Shown piece by piece: positions 20,156-33,186 of a stretch of DNA of 64,000 nucleotides (within the stretch, counting starts at the first letter, position 1; every line of letters begins with the position of its first letter). Source of the stretch: Batrachochytrium dendrobatidis JAM81 (taxonomy: Eukaryota; Chytridiomycota; Chytridiomycetes; Rhizophydiales); contig NW_006281112.1 in NCBI RefSeq assembly GCF_000203795.2, forward strand, positions 222,452 through 286,451. The letters run 5' to 3'. The notes under the pieces were generated by a model. The model was given only the letters and a program-made list of their open reading frames with translations, did not search any database and was not told the origin of the DNA. Both the position numbers and the translations under genes were made by a program.

Positions 20156-23100
20156 CTATTCGATGTTGTATTGAATTATCAACTTCTCCACCTCTGCAAA
20201 AACAAACGCAAACGTTTAAAATCAGTTAGCAGTCTAAACGCTCAAACTAATTTTTACAAAAGTATCATGATAAAAATTAAAACTTACTGCTAATCAAATG
20301 CTTTCCATATGTAAACTTTTTAAGCGAGGGGAGTTGAGGTTTAATTTTTGTGACCAACATAACTTTCTGAGGTTCGCTGGCAACATCAAGCATCTTTTGA
20401 ACTACATAGTTTGCAAATTGATCTTTCATCATTGTAAACAACGCAGTGGTGCCGTCCGACTTTGTAGTTGCGACCTCGTCAATAATATCTTGGCGATCTG
20501 CAGGGGAGCCAAAAGCAACACATTTTTCTACCACGTTCGAGGCAAATTTGTGCTTGGACATTGTAAGAATCTGACCCTTTACTTTGTTGATTACAAAAAG
20601 TTTATCGGAAGGACGACCACGCTCAAGAATATGCTGAATAACATAGTTGCCATACTGGTCTTGAATAAGACTGATTGCATAGCGATGCAATTCTCCGAGA
20701 AGAGGCTGGGTTTCCTCCTCGCTACAGTGTTCAAATATGCGCTGAATAACACGACAGCCATAGGGATGAGTCGCCAAAGCGTACACTTGCCCATGAAATG
20801 CATCGATAATAAACTTTATATGTTCAGCAGAAACTCGCTCAATTGCCTTTTGGATAACGTGATTGCCATTTTGATCTTTAACACATTTGAGTACATTTCC
20901 ATCTAGCTCATGAATCAACCGAGCCTGCTGCTCAATCGGAACATGCTCAAATGCCTTTTGAACTACGCGACATCCGTACATCTGTAAAGAAAGTTCCAAT
21001 ACACTTCCTTCCATAAGTTCTGCAAGAATCTGTTTTTGAGCAGCACTACCGTATTCAAAAATCTTTTGAATAACATAGTTTCCAAAAACATCTGTCATGA
21101 GTTGCAATGCATTGGGCATAATCTCATCAAAGACCAGCTGTTTCTCGTCATTAGTGCATGTTTCCAGTTTTTGCTGAATAAATCGAGATCCATGCTGGTC
21201 TCCAGAAAACTCGACAATGCTGCCAACAATATCACCAAGTTCAAACTTTTTGTTTTTGGCATTTCGAAATTCCTCCAACAAAGCCGACCTCACAGTAGCA
21301 GAATCCATAGTCGGACTAGACATTTCACTACGCCCTTCGCGACGAGTACCACTAACAGAGCCCGAAAAGCTGCCATTAGTTGGGGATGAAAAATCACGTC
21401 GTGGCTAAATAAAAAGTTCTAGTTTAGTATTTTGGGAGTTGGTAATTACAAGATACCACAAAAATTGTTATTGGACAAAATCTCATTTCCAAGTTAACCA
21501 ACCTTTTGTTTCGCATCACGTGAACTTCCATTACCAACGGGACTTGTCGCACCTTGGCCAGAATTAAGAGCCATTTGCATTTGAATCTGTTGAATCTGCT
21601 GAGCTGAAAGATTTCCGGCTGTGGAAAGGGCTGCCAGTGCCTGGATCACAGTCGGAGACATGTAGCCTTCATTAGGTTTATAATCGAAACCGGGAGGAGC
21701 TCCAGCAACCCGTCCATTTGTAGCAACAAATCGGCCTTGCGCACTGGCAGGTCGGTTAGGGACAAAAATAGTTCCCGAATCAAACATACCTCCCCTAGAG
21801 GCACGTTGTTGAAGCTCATATGCTGCTAGCATATCAAGTTCTATAAATTATATTATACAGCATAGCACAAGTAGCGTGAGTACAAAACTGGTTGGCGGGT
21901 AAACCCCACATCATCAAGTCTAAAATAAGAGGTCAATATACCTCTTTGAGAAGGTGCACCATAGCCCAAATTTGTGTTATTCACATTAGTAGCGCTATGG
22001 GGACTATCGTAGTATTTCTCGCCGCGCAACGTACCGATTTTGGTTGGCTTTCCACCTGATGGATGATATCCTTTAAACTCATCTTCAGTAATGTTCATAT
22101 TCCGCATAGAATGCAAAACTTCAGGTGGGATTTGGTCTGAACCGCCAGATAGCCCGGGAGGCTCTAGGTTACGTGCAGCATTTCCAAACAAGCGTCCGGG
22201 TGGAGTAGATGCTGCACGAGGAATTGGGTTCATCAAACCATCCTCTCGCCCACCATCCAATGCAACGCTAAGAACGGTAGCAATATGCTGCTCAGCATCA
22301 CCCCCATCCTGATCACTCTTATGATCATACATAAGGTCTTGAAAGGCCATATCGCCTCCTGCCTGCTGACGGTGGGCATATCCTGGAGACAATGACCGCG
22401 AATAGTCATCTTGGATATCAAAGTTGCGACGTCGAACCATGTTAGCTGGTCCCTTGGATGAGTTTGAATGATCCATTAAACCACCTGATCGCATGCCGAT
22501 CGGCGAAGGAACATCAGTCTTTGACCAAGGTGAAGATGTTTGAATACGGGATGCACCCGAAGGACGCTGAGAAAAGTATGTTGGAGAAGATTCCTGTATA
22601 TAAACATATCAGGAAATTAGAGCTTATTAATATTAGAGTAATTGCACCGCTTAGTCACGGTCACAAAAGAGATCGACATACATCCTGTTGATTGGAAAAT
22701 CCAAAATGATCAGTAGGGCGAGGCTGTGGAGTCATGGGCGAGGCAATATCGAATCGTCGAGGTTTAGTGCCAGAAGATAGGGGAGCCCACATATGCCATG
22801 ATTGGTTGGGCAGATACATCTGCTGTTCAAAATCAAATCCCTGGTTCTGTTGCTGTCCCTGCTGCTGAGTGTTTTGCTGTTGACTATGCTGCTGCCGAGA
22901 TTGCTGTTGATAGGGCGGGTATACCTGATCAAATTTGGATCCAAGTTCCTCTGCATATCCACCCTAGAAACCAAAAAAACAAGTGTCAATGGCTGCCAAA
23001 AACAAGTAAATCTATTGCATCAACACACTATCGACCAAATATCCTGCATGCAACCATCCTAATCATGCAATGGATATTTTAGCGCAGAATATGCCAGGCT

Positions 23101-24066
23101 TTAAATAAAGATGCATCACGTGTGAAGGATTAAATTTGAGTATGAGCCATTATTGCAGGATATAACCCACGAGTTTGCAGTTGAAGGATAAGCTATACAA
23201 ATCTCGCAAACTGCCTTGGCTTTAGTGGTGGTCTAACACCTAGCATTCTCTTGTAGCATGACGATACCAACAGAATCAAGCTCATGACACCACAAATGTC
23301 TAGACAGCAAGTCTAGCTACAACATGATCTGACAAAGTCATACACCTCGCGCCAGATCCATACAAGAGTATTCAACAGTCGTTAGATGACGAGTATAACA
23401 CACCTTTGCGAATTCAGACATCATAAGCTGGGTGGGTGGAGCACTACTCGAGCGGTTAATATCCTTGCTGGGCATTGAGTAAACCTCAGACTCCCATGCA
23501 CCATGAGGCTGAAGAAGAGCGGCAAGCTGTAGTGGACACAAATACGATTGTATTCCCAGTAAAACATTGCAGCATGGACAGCACAGCGAATGTTCAAGAT
23601 TACAGGAAAAGTATTCCATACACAAAAGACAAGGGGTGTTAGTAACTAAACAAACGAAACCTGACCACAAATTCACGCAGAGCGATAGTGACGACTATTA
23701 TGGTTTGACAATGTAGTGTAGCACTATGTACGCATGTCTGTCTAGTGACCACATCACTCAACCCATTTCATCGGAGCCATGGTGTCAAAAAAATGGTTGG
23801 AGTGTATCCATGACTAGAGCAGTAATGCAGAGATGTATTCTGGTGGAATGCATCTCTGCATTACTATAAAGCTCCCATACACAAGTGTCTGGTCACACTG
23901 TTGATAGAAAATAGATGAACATACAATCGACGCAGTTGACTACTCCAATCCATGACAGATGGGCCAAGGTCTTTACAATCAATCCAGGAAAAAACACAAT
24001 CTGTACCTCTCCCTGCGGCTGCTGGCTCTTGGCCTTGGGCTGATGCACGTTGTGGTGGTTGTCCAT
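20156..24066 (-). CDS. Pumilio/PUF-family RNA-binding protein
   Basis: A spliced minus-strand gene. Exon 1 is at about 24066-24008 ([13 protein letters not shown]). Exons follow at about 23527-23403, 22966-22686 (Gln-rich: [13 protein letters not shown]), 22593-21940, 21840-21494 and 21407-20283. The last small exon at 20193-20156 restores a normal PUF end ([11 protein letters not shown]). The C-terminal 330 residues form eight PUM repeats with clear cores, for example [69 protein letters not shown] and [12 protein letters not shown] proteins bind UGUA-type sites in 3' UTRs and repress or localise mRNAs in the cytoplasm. The N-terminal half is low-complexity (Q-, S-, P-rich). The start ATG is taken because it is followed by a consistent donor; intron 1 is long (about 480 bp) and contains a hairpin. 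Confidence 0.9.
23821..23865. repeat. 20-bp-stem hairpin in intron 1 of the PUF gene
   Basis: Two 20-bp arms, AGTAATGCAGAGATGTATTC and its inverted partner at 23846-23865, differ at one position (a G–T pair in RNA) and are separated by five bases. It could be a small inverted-repeat element or a structured RNA. Confidence 0.7.
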
Positions 24067-25240
24067 TTTAGTAGAAATAAATGTTTAGCGTCTTGTAAAG
24101 AAAAGGACTACTTGTATATGAATGCGTAAGGATATAAGGCGAGGAAAATAGCTGCTGAGAGCAGAGTTGCGGAAAGCTGTTCGGATGTATAGGTGTATTC
24201 CAGGCAGACAGCCTTGGATAATGTAGGCAATAAGAAGGAAAGCAAAGGCAGTAACACCAGTAAAAGTAACTACTAGATGGGATACTATTTAAAAGTGCGT
24301 TTTGAGTAAATCGTAGCAAAAAACAATGTGGAGAAAAACGGAAATATAAAACGGTAGTCAAGTATGCGATGAAGAACTGCGCTTCTGTTAAAAGTGTTTT
24401 TGATAACAAACGATGCGATCTGTAGTATATCGTGGGTGGAGTTGCTTGTGGTGATGGGGCTTTGTTTCTGTTTAATGAGAACGGCGGTGAACACTGCTTC
24501 CATGCGCGACTTGTTTGTTTTTGGGGGTGGATGATGGATTATTACAATCTGTCAGGCTGGTTCAGCTTACTGGCAAGCTATTGTTTCAATGAGATTGACG
24601 TATACACTGGAATGTGTGGATGCCCAAATGGGGGGTCAGTAAAAGATATATTTCTGAGCATGCAAATCTGTCTGCCAATTCCACTATGGAGAGATACGAA
24701 TGGATGTGAGCCAGCACTAGAGCGGCAAGTATCTAAACTGCACTAGGTCCCAGTGATGCTCTAGATTGCTCATTGTGCTTCTATACGTGGCTTACATGAA
24801 ACTAGCCACCGTTTCATCTGTCGTTTCAGATTCAAATCTTTGGTGGGTGGCAAACTTTGTTTGGTATCAGCACACTTGGATATGCTTTATGGACTATTTC
24901 TGCGCCTTTTCTAACATATCTTCCAGCTGTTTCTCGATTGATTTGTTTAACAGGAAAGTACTGCCTTTAGGTTACGGTAAATGTCTATTTTCCATGTTAA
25001 AGACGATCGAGCATTGCCAATATAGATTGAAAATATTTGAGCCAGATTTCTAGCAAAATAAAAGCAATAAAATGTTTGACTTGGTAATAGAGAAATAGCA
25101 TAATGCTGATACAATTTGTTAGCAAGGCCATTTGTAAATCTAATCGAGTACAAATATGTTGCTTTATTTCGGTTTGTCCGGATTCCGGCCGTCAAGAATG
25201 AGCAATCAGTTAAATCACGGATAGTAACAATGAATATGAT
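24067..25240. other. Intergenic region, nothing recognised
   Basis: This stretch of about 1.2 kb lies between the divergently transcribed PUF gene and the 405-bp repeat. ORFs at 24432-24746 and 24766-25053 have no coding-like similarity and are taken as chance. It probably holds the PUF promoter. Confidence 0.4.
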
Positions 25241-25645
25241 AATGGATATTGTAATTATCATCAGTGTATACCATGTGCTTAAAAAGATGTTGATAAAATT
25301 CAATTACTTTTGTGTATGTTCAGTAATGCGATGTTTTCAGATATTGGCAGAGTGTTGATTTGAATGGCAAGAACATTGCTTGTATTATGACGACAATCTG
25401 ACTTGAGCAATTTGCTGTTTTTGATTCAATATAAAAGAATGTCATCTGGTCTAGTGATGACTGCTTGCTGATCTTGTTAGGCTTGACATGGTTTTTAACG
25501 TTCCACTCGAGTATACATCAATCTAAACCAATTGTACAATGTCAAATAGAAAATTCACGTTGTTAAAGTATTGCAACAGCCTACTTAATGATTGTATTAA
25601 ACATGATGAGAGTAGAGTTTGTATATGAATCTTCTCCATTCTCAT
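25241..25645 (+). repeat. 405-bp inverted repeat, copy A (upstream of PAK kinase)
   Basis: It is the reverse complement of 34704-35108 over 405 bp; checking by eye I found one clear mismatch (position near 25587). It ends 270 bp before the PAK kinase start. Copy B forms the shared upstream region of DHFR and ELP5. The sequence has no ORF of note and no TG...CA or inverted terminal ends, so it does not look like a solo LTR or MITE. Confidence 0.9.
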
Positions 25646-25915
25646 TCCCATTGTCGCTGGCTGCAATGATCCTGGTCGCGCTTTGTTGCAGACCAAAGTC
25701 CAATCCAACAACCAAAAATATTCGTACCTCACCCAGCTCCATTATATTGTTGGTTTTGCCACTTTATACTTTTAAACTATCTTTTATTTTTAATAGGTGT
25801 CCTAGCTGTATCAATTTTTTCTAGGATAGCCTACTAGCAAACCATTTTCCTATCAACCCTTTATTTGTCTATATTGCACTTGCCAGGCTTTCAGGCTCGG
25901 CTGAAGCTGATTTAA

Positions 25916-28900
25916 ATGTCTTCATCTACATCCTTGATTCTAAAACGCGGTAATGTGTTTGTAAAGGAGGGTGGGCTGAGGTCATTTATCTGGTCTAAAC
26001 GTTGGCTACAGCTACGCGACCAGATGGTTACAGTCCATAAAAACGAGGTTAGATATATCCAGGGTACATGTGGTACTTTGTGCCCATCTACCACACTTTT
26101 CTACGATTATCATTATCCAGTATGCTGAATAGATAGATATTAATCATCCTTTGAATATATATTTGCATATCATCAATTTGACTCAACGGCGCTTCTGATT
26201 TGTCACACTACCACCAGAATACATATCAAGCTCTTTCCATTATCTTACTCAAAGAGGTTGAAAGTGTTCAAAGGTCGGATTTAAAACCATTTTGCTTTGA
26301 AATAACTACAAAAGACAAGTCTTATTATATTGCCTGCGACAGCGACAGTGAAGTTTACTCTTGGATGGAAGACATTTACGCGGTGAGTATGCTATTCCTT
26401 TCGTGGCTAAAGCATGTTTTTGATAGCTGTGACTTACTTTTCTATCCTTTGTATTTATATTGCATAATTGATAGAGAGCACCACAGGTTGGCATTTCAAG
26501 CCCGACCAACTTTGCGCATAATGTTCACGTAGGATTCGATTCCCAAACAGGAGTTTTTCAGGTATATATCATTTTATTGGCCAATGCGTATTCTAAAACT
26601 TGACTGGCTTCTAGTTACAAATTAACATAAACCATCGTGTTTAGGGACTTCCTAAAGAATGGAATACCTTGCTGGAGCAATCCAATATTTCCAAGGATGA
26701 GATGGCAAAAAACCCTCAAGTTGTTATTGATGTTCTTGGATTTTTTGCAGATAACATGGGAATGGGACGCACAAAGGAAGCCAACAGTATGACAATGCTG
26801 GAAAAAGTACCTTCGCTGGACATGACATCATATCTAGCTCAAGGATCCCCCAAAGTAGATATCCTTGGTGATTCTATTGGTATAAAAAACGATATAGAAA
26901 CCAATGGTGACGGCTACGAAGTTAATCTTTTCCAGACTCCTTTTCTCCTCGAACCTATACCATCTTTTCTCCCAAAGACAGAAAGTTTGCAATCTGGTAG
27001 CAATAATGCAACGCTAAATACCTCGACACGCAATACTGTATGTGGTTTGTAAAAGCTCTTGTTTTACATCTATTTGGTTTAAACCCAGAAAATTTACAGC
27101 TGCTAAAATCTTTGCTGCTCGTTGAAATAGACTAAAAAATCGAATCCTCTTATTCCACCACCTCCTCCTCGTCCTGTAATTGTTGCCAACACATTGAAGA
27201 ATAGTACCAATGGTATGTATAGTGCTTTTGTGTGGATCTATTTTGATTAGTGGTTTCATAGCAGCATATTTTTTCATTTTAACACTGCATGGCTTAACGT
27301 CCTTGATTAAATGTCGCAGATTTATTAGCGAGTGGTGTTCAAGATTTACCTGATGGATCTGCCAAAATAAAAGCAGAAAAAGGTACGATGCAATGTATAC
27401 ATTGGGAATCTCAAGTTGTTTTCACCAGCGCGGCTGTACAATGGTCGTCTGATTCTAACTATTAAAATCATATTTACAGCCTCTGAACAAATGTCTTCTA
27501 CTGCAACGTTATCTCACCCATCCGCTCATTCACAAGCACAAACCAAAAATTATGTGCAAAAAAATAAGGCTGCAGATTCAGAATCTTCAGCAGCTTCTGC
27601 CAGTAACTACTCGCTGCAAAGTAGCCATACAAAAGAATCATCACACGCCAAGCAGCCCAATGGAAGTAGTAAAGAAAATTTAAAAGATACTGGGGTAGCA
27701 ATAATAAAGAAAGATCCACCACAACGCAGACTTTCTGGTCTGAACGATCAGCAGCTAATGGATGTACTCAGTATGTTTCCCTTTTTTAATTTATGTAACT
27801 GTAAGTTTAATTTGTTAAAAGTTTAATGAACACAAATATGATTGTCTGTAGAATCGATTGTATCCAAAGAAGATCCATTAAAATTATACACAAAGATAAA
27901 GAATATTGGACATGGGTAAGTGTCTAAATGTATAATTACTCTATTGGTTTCTGAAACTGTTCAAGCACCATGATTTTTAGTATTACATACTCATGATTGA
28001 TAAAATTCATATGCAGCGCGTCTGGTTCAGTGTATTTAGCAAAACATAATACCACTGGGGCGATTGTCGCCATCAAAGACATGATTATGCCACGTCAACC
28101 TCGAAAAGATATGATTGTCAACGAAATTCTAGTCATGAAAGAATGTCAACACCCAAATATTGTCAATTATATTGATAGTTTTCTTGTTCGAGAAAGTCTA
28201 TGGGTGCTTATGGAATACATGGAAGGGGGAATGCTAACCGACATTATTGATAAGCACACGTTTACCGAGTCTCAAATTTCAAGTATCTGTTTAGAGGTAA
28301 GCTACTTTCCAAAAATATAAATTGATTTAAACATGTTTCCCAATTGCTAGTTACTCGATGCTAACTATTTAAGTGTGTTTCCATCAAATTTAAATGGACA
28401 TACACATGCTTTTATTGATTCCATGCAAATATAATACACACTAGACGTTGCGTGGACTTTATCATTTGCACACACGTAATATTATTCATCGAGATATCAA
28501 ATCTGATAACATATTACTTGATAGAAAAGGACAAGTGAAAATATGTAAGTTGCGGGCAATCTAATTCTTTGGCTCAGCTGCCCAGTAGCAAAGACTGACC
28601 AATACTTTTTATTTTGGAATCGATAAATTCACACATTTGTAAAGCTGATTTTGGATACTCGGCCAAGCTGATGAATGATCGCTCAAGGCGAGCAACTATG
28701 GTTGGCACTCCATTTTGGATGGCGCCAGAGGTTGTATCCCAGAAAGAGTATGGAGCAAAAGTAGATGTCTGGTCTTTGGGAATCATGGCAATTGAAATGA
28801 TTGAAGGCCAGCCCCCATACATCAATGAAGAACCGCTCAAGGCTTTATATCTTATTGCCACAAATGGTACTCCGAAACTAAAAAAGCCTGAAAAACTAAG

Positions 28901-29173
28901 CGCAACACTGCGAGATTTTTTAAAGCGATGTTTAGAAGTTGATGTATCAAAGCGCGCTTCAAGTGCAGAACTTCTTCAAGTATGTTTTAAATCTGACCGA
29001 TTAGTAAGAATAGTATCGTCCAATTATTTTAACAGTAAAAGTTGACTAACAAATTTCATTATATGCCGTTTATCAATCCTATTTTATTGTAGCATCCATT
29101 TTTTTTGATTGCTGCACCACTCAGCTCATTGATTCCCTTTATTGAAAGCGTACGAAAAGAAAAGCTTTTGTGA
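25916..29173 (+). CDS. PAK/Cla4-type STE20 kinase (PH-CRIB-kinase)
   Basis: A multi-exon plus-strand gene. The PH domain is split over exons at 25916-26047 ([20 protein letters not shown]) and about 26206-26382 ([18 protein letters not shown] ... WMEDIY). The CRIB motif follows at about 26475-26560 ([14 protein letters not shown]), which binds GTP-loaded Cdc42/Rac. Linker exons lie at 26644-27040, 27135-27212 and 27320-27770. The kinase domain starts near 27853 with a glycine loop continued at 28016 (ASGSVYLAK), catalytic Lys in [14 protein letters not shown] (about 28490), DFG (about 28649), GTPFWMAPE and a last exon 29093-29173 ([12 protein letters not shown]). The PH domain before CRIB places it with Cla4/Skm1 rather than Ste20. 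These kinases control budding, septins and polarity. Its 5' flank carries repeat copy A. Confidence 0.9.
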
Positions 29174-29275
29174 GAAATTCTGATCAAACTTTTGGTTCCA
29201 CTCAATAAAGCCAACGATTAAATGTGATGTTGAAACATTTCTATTAAAACGTTGCTGCAACTGCCAATACATTGT

Positions 29276-32200
29276 TCAAGTAGCCTTCTTTGGAGTTGTT
29301 TTTAAAGGTCGTTTATGAGCTGGTTTGGCCGTCTTTACGGCAGTGCTTTTTGCCGTAGGAACAAGATCAGGCTCAGAAGCTATACGTAAAGCTTCCTTGC
29401 TGTCATCCACTTCATCCACTTCATTGTCTGAATCGTCGTCATTTTCATTATTAACAGCTTCACCAACTTGCCCCTGTATACAAAAGTCAAACATTGTATG
29501 CCAATGATTAGTACAAATTCAAGTGACCAAAACATTGGTATCTCTGCAGGCAGCTAAAGATAAAACGAGCCAAGCATAGTAAAGCTTAAATATTCGATTT
29601 CCAACGAGCATCCAAAAATACATACAAATTCGTTACGGCGACGCTTGTCTTCAGGATACACCCATTTTTGATATAAATACACTACAAACACAACATCGTC
29701 ACGAAGACAGGCAAGTCGGTGCAACCATGGCATTTTGATGACAAAAGCAAAAAGATCGTCTGTGATTTTTAGACAGCATAAGAAAAATGGAAATTGCATT
29801 GTTTAAAAAACTTGAAGCTTTCACATGAGTACATATGGTTAAATAAACATACCAACAAAGGTATTCAAGGCCTTATACATGAACGTCTTCCAGGGCATAT
29901 GAGCTACAGACTTTAGCTTGTAGTTGATAAAAAGTTGAGGTGTCATGCTAATAAATCCTGTTTAAACAAGCCAACGTATAATACCATCAAGGTGCATTAG
30001 AATGGTCAAATATACAAAAGCGTAGCAGTCGAGGCTTACCAAAAGTATAGACAAATCCAACTAAAGTGCCCACAACAAACGAATACCAGCTCTTGTGTTC
30101 TTCATAAACTAACGAATAGATCGTGTAGGCTACCAACAGGGGGAAAAGAGCGTATGACAGATAACCAAAAGCCATCTATACAAACATTTAAAATAATAGT
30201 TGTTTTGTACACAAGGATATATTAAATAGTCATGCAAATAAAAAGGGATGAAATCAAATCACTCTTCTAAAAAATGAAATGCATCGATGTCATACAACAA
30301 ACCTGATCGAATTTCCGAGTTTTTTCAGTTAGTTTCGACGGTTTTACTCGATCAATAAACTCCACAAACGGAAATTCAGGTTTTCTCTGTCGTTTTTCAA
30401 AAAAAAATGTTTAGGATTGGAAATATTGAGACTGATTGCTAGACATACTAATAGTAGTTGAATGCATTCATACATCCTACCTTGATTATAACAGTCTTGT
30501 TGATCTTCCAAATTTCAATCAGCAGTCCGACACCATTTGATGCCAAAATCATCCAAGATGTTTCGTTGTCCAATAGATACAGGAAAATAATTGCTTGAAA
30601 CACGACATTGAGAATAATTGCGCGAAATGATAAACCCTCCATGTCTTTTCTCTTTCTCCAAAAATCAATGTCTAGAGCATCAGTTAATTAGAATAGTACA
30701 TATTTTAGCAAAAATTCCATTTGATTTGGTAAACTGTACACGCTCATCGCCAAAACACAAAAGTCATGGCATATTACGACTAGACAAACCATTTTTAAAA
30801 GCCAGAAAATCAAAAACACTGTGGAGAATCGAAACAAACATGGTTACTGCCAGAAGAACCGGATTTGTTTCAATAAACATCCGCTAAAATATTTAAAAGA
30901 CAAGCATGATTAAGTGATATATAGAATCATACCCATTAGTCCAAGTCTTTTAAAAATTTACCTTCATAACATCGGTTTCATGGGTTTGAACACCCATCAT
31001 TTCATGCTGAAGGCGAAAAGACTCGTCAAATTGTTGGTAAAGTTGAAAGCGCCAAAGTTCAATGGGGGCATATCTGATACTCATATGAAGGGTTCTGGAA
31101 TTCAATAGATTAGAAATATACCAGCAAAGATATACAGATAAAATGACTGGTAAACAACATACTTGATGGTATCGTTAATGGGATGAATTTGATCATTAAG
31201 AAGCCAGAAATCATTTACATAGTAAATTGGAAGAAAATGGAAATTATCTTGTGCCAGTCTTAGATCTAAATGTAAAAGCAAATGTTACACATCAACTTAC
31301 TAAACTATCACAATTGTGTATAAAAATTATCATCATAGGCACAAAAACATCAATTATTTGCCACTACTTACTCTTGATGACCATTGGAGGACTAGCTGCT
31401 GGAATATCATCATCAGAAGCCACGATGTTGATGGTAACATTTGGCCACCAGTATGAGATAATAGGCAGAGGCTTGGATGATTCGGCAATACCAGAGTCTA
31501 TGTTTGGATGATTGGTGCTGGATTCGTCGTCGAGATCAGCACTAGTAGATGAGCTTTGAGTTGATTTTGAATCTCTTGCCACCAGCTTCTTTTTAATCGT
31601 ATCCGCCTTTTTTGGCATATAGCGAGTAAGCACTATTTTAATTGTTAGTTCATATCCTAATCATTTAAAGGCAGCTGGATTATTCCAAAGATAAATAAAA
31701 CTACATTTGCGAATATAAAGGCTTCCGTCGGGATTGGCACGAGCTATTTGGCTATCTGGAGATATACCCGACTGCGTGAGATAGATATGAGCGTAAAGAG
31801 TGCCATTGTGTTGGACAGACTAATGTGGATTCAAGATAATGTCAAAAAAACAGGTGTTACAAAAACAATTAGTAGCTTAAAAAGCAAATCAGTTTCATCA
31901 GACTCGACTTGGATTTGCATCAGCAGAACATACCTTTGAGCACGAAATATCAAGTTCGGTTTGACGAATGTCAGACCAATTGCCAAATGCAATACCGACT
32001 TCCTTCCACACAAGAAGATCCGATGACGAATGCCTTTCATTTTCTGAAATATAGAAATAAAGGTCCTTAACAAAATGTTTAGTCAACTTCAAAACAGTAT
32101 ACTGTACATTAGGCATGACTAAATCATGATCAGGTAAACCTGATTCCAATAGATTGAACTAGCTATGCACCAATATTGTACAATTTACATTTTTAAGACC

Positions 32201-32458
32201 AAGATTCCACAGTGCTGGGTAGTGGGTTATTTTGCTATTTTGAATTGGGTCTCCGGCTCCTTCTTCGTTCATCGACATAGGCAGATGTGAGCTTCCTTGT
32301 TTGGGCGACATAAAGTATGAAACGAGGTAGTACAATGCCAGCATCCGCAGTGCAGTTCCAAGCATCCCGGAAAATATTCCAGGTTGTTCAGCAGGAGGCT
32401 GTTGGGCACCTTGTCTCGGATTAGCATCTGCCAAAGCAGCAGCTGAACTGTCTGCCAT
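29276..32458 (-). CDS. CLPTM1: CLPTM1 family membrane protein
   Basis: A spliced minus-strand gene starting at ATG 32458 (MADSSAAALADANPRQ) and ending at TGA 29276. The first exon encodes a Q/P-rich cytosolic start and a hydrophobic segment (MLALYYLVSYFMSP). Middle exons give an extracytosolic domain (e.g. LSRYMPKKADT-like region near 31600 with a SIAESSKPLPIISYWWPN stretch). Later exons hold the multi-pass core: AIILNVVFQAIIFLYLLDNE (about 30600), LSYALFPLLVAYTIYSLVYE (about 30140), then TPQLFINYKLKSVAHMPWK and VIKMPWLHRLACLRDDVVF, which are diagnostic. An acidic then basic tail ends the protein. Known family members are ER/plasma-membrane proteins, some acting as lipid scramblases. It is convergent with the kinase gene, with about 100 bp between stops. 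Confidence 0.88.
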
Positions 32459-32513
32459 TTTCAAGAATTAGTAGATAAAATCAACTAGAATTGCAAAATT
32501 TAAATTTAAATTT

Positions 32514-32973
32514 GCAGCCATATTCACGTAGAATGGAACACTTTTGCTCCAGAATAAACAGTATTCGTTGTGCTTTCCTGTTCAAGATTTCTACACAAAT
32601 TCATCATGTCATACAAACCATAATTTTAAACTGAAACTCTCCTTTGAAAATTATAAATTATGTGATTTCTAGATTCATTTTAGTCCAGAGATTATGTTCC
32701 AATGTTATCAGTACAACTTGTGCTTTTCAACTCATTCGCGTTCTAGTCCAACAATCTCAAGAATGCAACTATACATGTCAATCATCCAATATTGAGTTGA
32801 AAGTGGAGTTGAAGATGGATTGGAACTAATGTCAACACTTGCTCAGTTTGTTATACAAAAATAAGCAAAAATCATTCAACTCTATCAAAGGATTGATATG
32901 TTAATGCTGTTGAATCAATCTGACGAGAATTGGGATTTTATCTATTGCTTTATTTTACATGAACATGGCTGTA
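32514..32973. repeat. MITE copy between CLPTM1 and BolA3
   Basis: The left end GCAGCCATATTCACGTAGAA (32514) is paired with the inverted right end TTTTACATGAACATGGCTG (about 32953-32971). The flanking base pattern suggests TA at each side. Inside, the stretch around 32690-32830 (CTCAAGAATGCAACTATACA...) is nearly the same as in the copies at 35896, 37407 and 42922. Confidence 0.75.
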
Positions 32974-33186
32974 AAACTATGCGTGTTTTAGTAAGTCTTA
33001 TTCTATAAACCTTGTCATTTTGTTTCAGCCATTTTGGATCATCTAAATATCAAGACTGTCACATGGTTAGTTCTTTGCATTTGATCATGTTTTAGTGCAA
33101 ATCAACTAGGAAAGTATTCGCAAGTTTTATAATTTGTGGATTTTGGGCATTGATCTGTTTGGCGTCAAACTAAACCACTCCAAACC

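Noticed and set aside
24432..25053. Two plus-strand ORFs in the PUF upstream region
   Set aside because: Composition is Cys/Trp/Phe-rich without motifs; they are probably chance ORFs in intergenic DNA.
25241..25645. Solo LTR interpretation of the 405-bp repeat
   Set aside because: There is no TG...CA ends, no flanking 4-6 bp duplication visible, and one copy is exactly a gene-to-gene promoter interval.
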